Below are positions 63,019 to 64,000 of a stretch of 64,000 nt of DNA, in pieces (within the stretch, counting starts at the first letter, position 1; each line of letters opens with the position of its first letter). The translations under genes and the position numbers were made by a program. The notes below the pieces were generated by a model. It was not told the origin of the DNA, searched no databases, and worked only from the letters and a program-made list of their open reading frames with translations. The DNA comes from Streptococcus parauberis NCFD 2020 (GTDB lineage Bacteria; Bacillota; Bacilli; Lactobacillales; Streptococcaceae): NCBI RefSeq assembly GCF_000187935.1, contig NZ_AEUT02000001.1:2016501-2080500 (forward strand). Direction: 5' to 3'.

Positions 63019-64000
63019 TTACTCAATAAAGATGCAAGAGATATTTAAACAGGCCCAGTACCAAGCAGCTCGCTTTGGCAGTTCGCATTTGGAGACCTGG
63101 CATATTCTCTTAGCAATGGTGAAAGAAGAAGGTTCCCTAGCAGGATTAGTTTTTAGTGAATTTAATAATAAAATTTCAGAAGAAGAATATGAAGCAGCTG
63201 CAATTTTGGCCGTGGGAAAAAGTCCTCAAGATGATATTAAAGAAGTACATTTCTTAGGTCAGTCCAAGACTTTAACCAATATTCTTAAGTTTTCTGAAAT
63301 GATAAGTTTGGTTACAAATGCTTCTGAAGTAGGTTCAGAGCATGTTCTTTTTGCAATTTTGTTAAATCCAGATATTATGGCTGCCCGACTCTTAGAGATG
63401 GCTGGCTTCAAAATTAAGGATGATGGACAAGGACAACCAAAGCTTGCTGATCTCAGAAAAGCTATTGAAATACAGGCGGCATATAGTAAAGAAACAATTA
63501 AAGCTATTCATGAGTTACGAAAACCTAAAAAAGCCAAAGGTGCTGGATCTTTTTCTGACATGATGAAGCCGGCTAGTACAGCTGGAGACTTGTCAGATTT
63601 CACCAGAGACCTAACGGAAATGGCCAACCAAGGATTATTAGAACCAGTTATCGGCAGAGATAAAGAAATCACACGGATGATTCAGGTTCTCAGTCGTAAA
63701 ACCAAGAACAATCCTGTACTAGTTGGAGATGCTGGTGTTGGTAAGACAGCCTTAGCTTATGGACTAGCTCAACGGATTGCCAATGGATCAATTCCTTATG
63801 AATTGCAAGATATGCGGGTCTTGGAATTAGATATGATGAGTGTTGTTGCGGGTACACGTTTCCGTGGGGACTTCGAAGAAAGAATGAATCAAATCATCGA
63901 CGATATTGAGACGGATGGTCAGATTATTCTTTTTGTTGATGAACTACATACAATCATGGGTTCTGGTAGTGGGATTGACAGTACTTTAGATGCAGCAAAT
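63011..64000 (+). CDS. clpC: ClpC-type ATPase subunit of the Clp protease, 3' end missing
   Basis: 330 codons are visible and the frame is open to the window edge. MIDYSIKMQEIFKQAQYQAARFG begins the N-terminal Clp_N domain (two repeats, about 1-145). The first AAA+ module has Walker A GDAGVGKT near 240 and Walker B ILFVDELHTIMG near 315. ClpC unfolds substrates for ClpP. The ATG overlaps ctsR by eight bases, in a CtsR-controlled operon. Confidence 0.93.
   Translation, partial: MIDYSIKMQEIFKQAQYQAARFGSSHLETWHILLAMVKEEGSLAGLVFSEFNNKISEEEYEAAAILAVGKSPQDDIKEVHFLGQSKTLTNILKFSEMISLVTNASEVGSEHVLFAILLNPDIMAARLLEMAGFKIKDDGQGQPKLADLRKAIEIQAAYSKETIKAIHELRKPKKAKGAGSFSDMMKPASTAGDLSDFTRDLTEMANQGLLEPVIGRDKEITRMIQVLSRKTKNNPVLVGDAGVGKTALAYGLAQRIANGSIPYELQDMRVLELDMMSVVAGTRFRGDFEERMNQIIDDIETDGQIILFVDELHTIMGSGSGIDSTLDAAN

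Noticed and set aside
1..64000. CRISPR array, prophage, insertion sequence or toxin-antitoxin pair
   Set aside because: I saw no regularly spaced repeats, transposase, integrase, phage genes or recognisable toxin-antitoxin pair anywhere in the window.

Overview
The window is chromosomal DNA of a low-GC Gram-positive coccus, almost certainly a Streptococcus of the pyogenic group (S. uberis / S. parauberis / S. pyogenes-like). Supporting this are the gene order hisS-aspS, argS/argR-mutS-mutL-lmrP-ruvA-tag-cinA-recA-spx-ireB-ruvX, nrdD-nrdG, treR/treB-treC, pepO, tsf-rpsB and ctsR-clpC, the protein sequences themselves, A/T-rich codon use and the many extended -10 promoters (TGnTATAAT). The species assignment is inference. 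I see no insertion sequence, prophage, CRISPR array, rRNA operon or integrase; there is one tRNA gene (Cys).

Layout. 1-5025: the end of an acyl-CoA synthetase, a family I CoA-transferase and a GAF/PucR-type regulator whose promoter overlaps a cre-like site. 5057-8365: a PopT-type (DUF368) undecaprenyl-phosphate flippase, a membrane XRE regulator, a Nudix hydrolase, a GC-rich GNAT gene and zinc-free L33/L32 genes. 8729-17184: tRNA synthetases hisS, aspS and argS, three tandem YitT-family membrane proteins and argR. 17181-27393: DNA repair and recombination (ylbF-like, mutS, mutL, ruvA, tag, cinA, recA) with an MFS exporter. 27748-30981: spx, then ireB-ruvX-DUF1292, then a GT-C-like membrane protein. 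31081-35599: anaerobic ribonucleotide reduction (nrdD, nrdG) with accessory genes between them. 35717-37883: yaaA and a catE/HxlR pair. 37907-42520: trehalose uptake and hydrolysis. 42734-48196: a PRD regulator, an ascorbate-type PTS without a separate EIIA gene, and a split transketolase. 48348-54603: pepO, tsf/rpsB and ahpC-ahpF. 54892-56273: tRNA-Cys and an anchored nuclease. 56304-61844: an mhq-like electrophile-detoxification operon and a CPA1 antiporter. 62173-64000: csp, ctsR and the start of clpC.

The genes are mostly core housekeeping. The most interesting signals are non-coding: a self-contained small-RNA candidate between tag and cinA, a pair of NrdR-like boxes three helical turns apart at nrdD, a compact DnaA-box cluster after nrdG, a predicted leaderless yaaA mRNA, palindromic operators at two aromatic/quinone-type modules (catE and mhq-like), and a structured recA-spx spacer. 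Composition shifts in the GNAT gene and at the 3' end of mutS suggest transfer or recombination. I found no clear previously undescribed multi-gene system.
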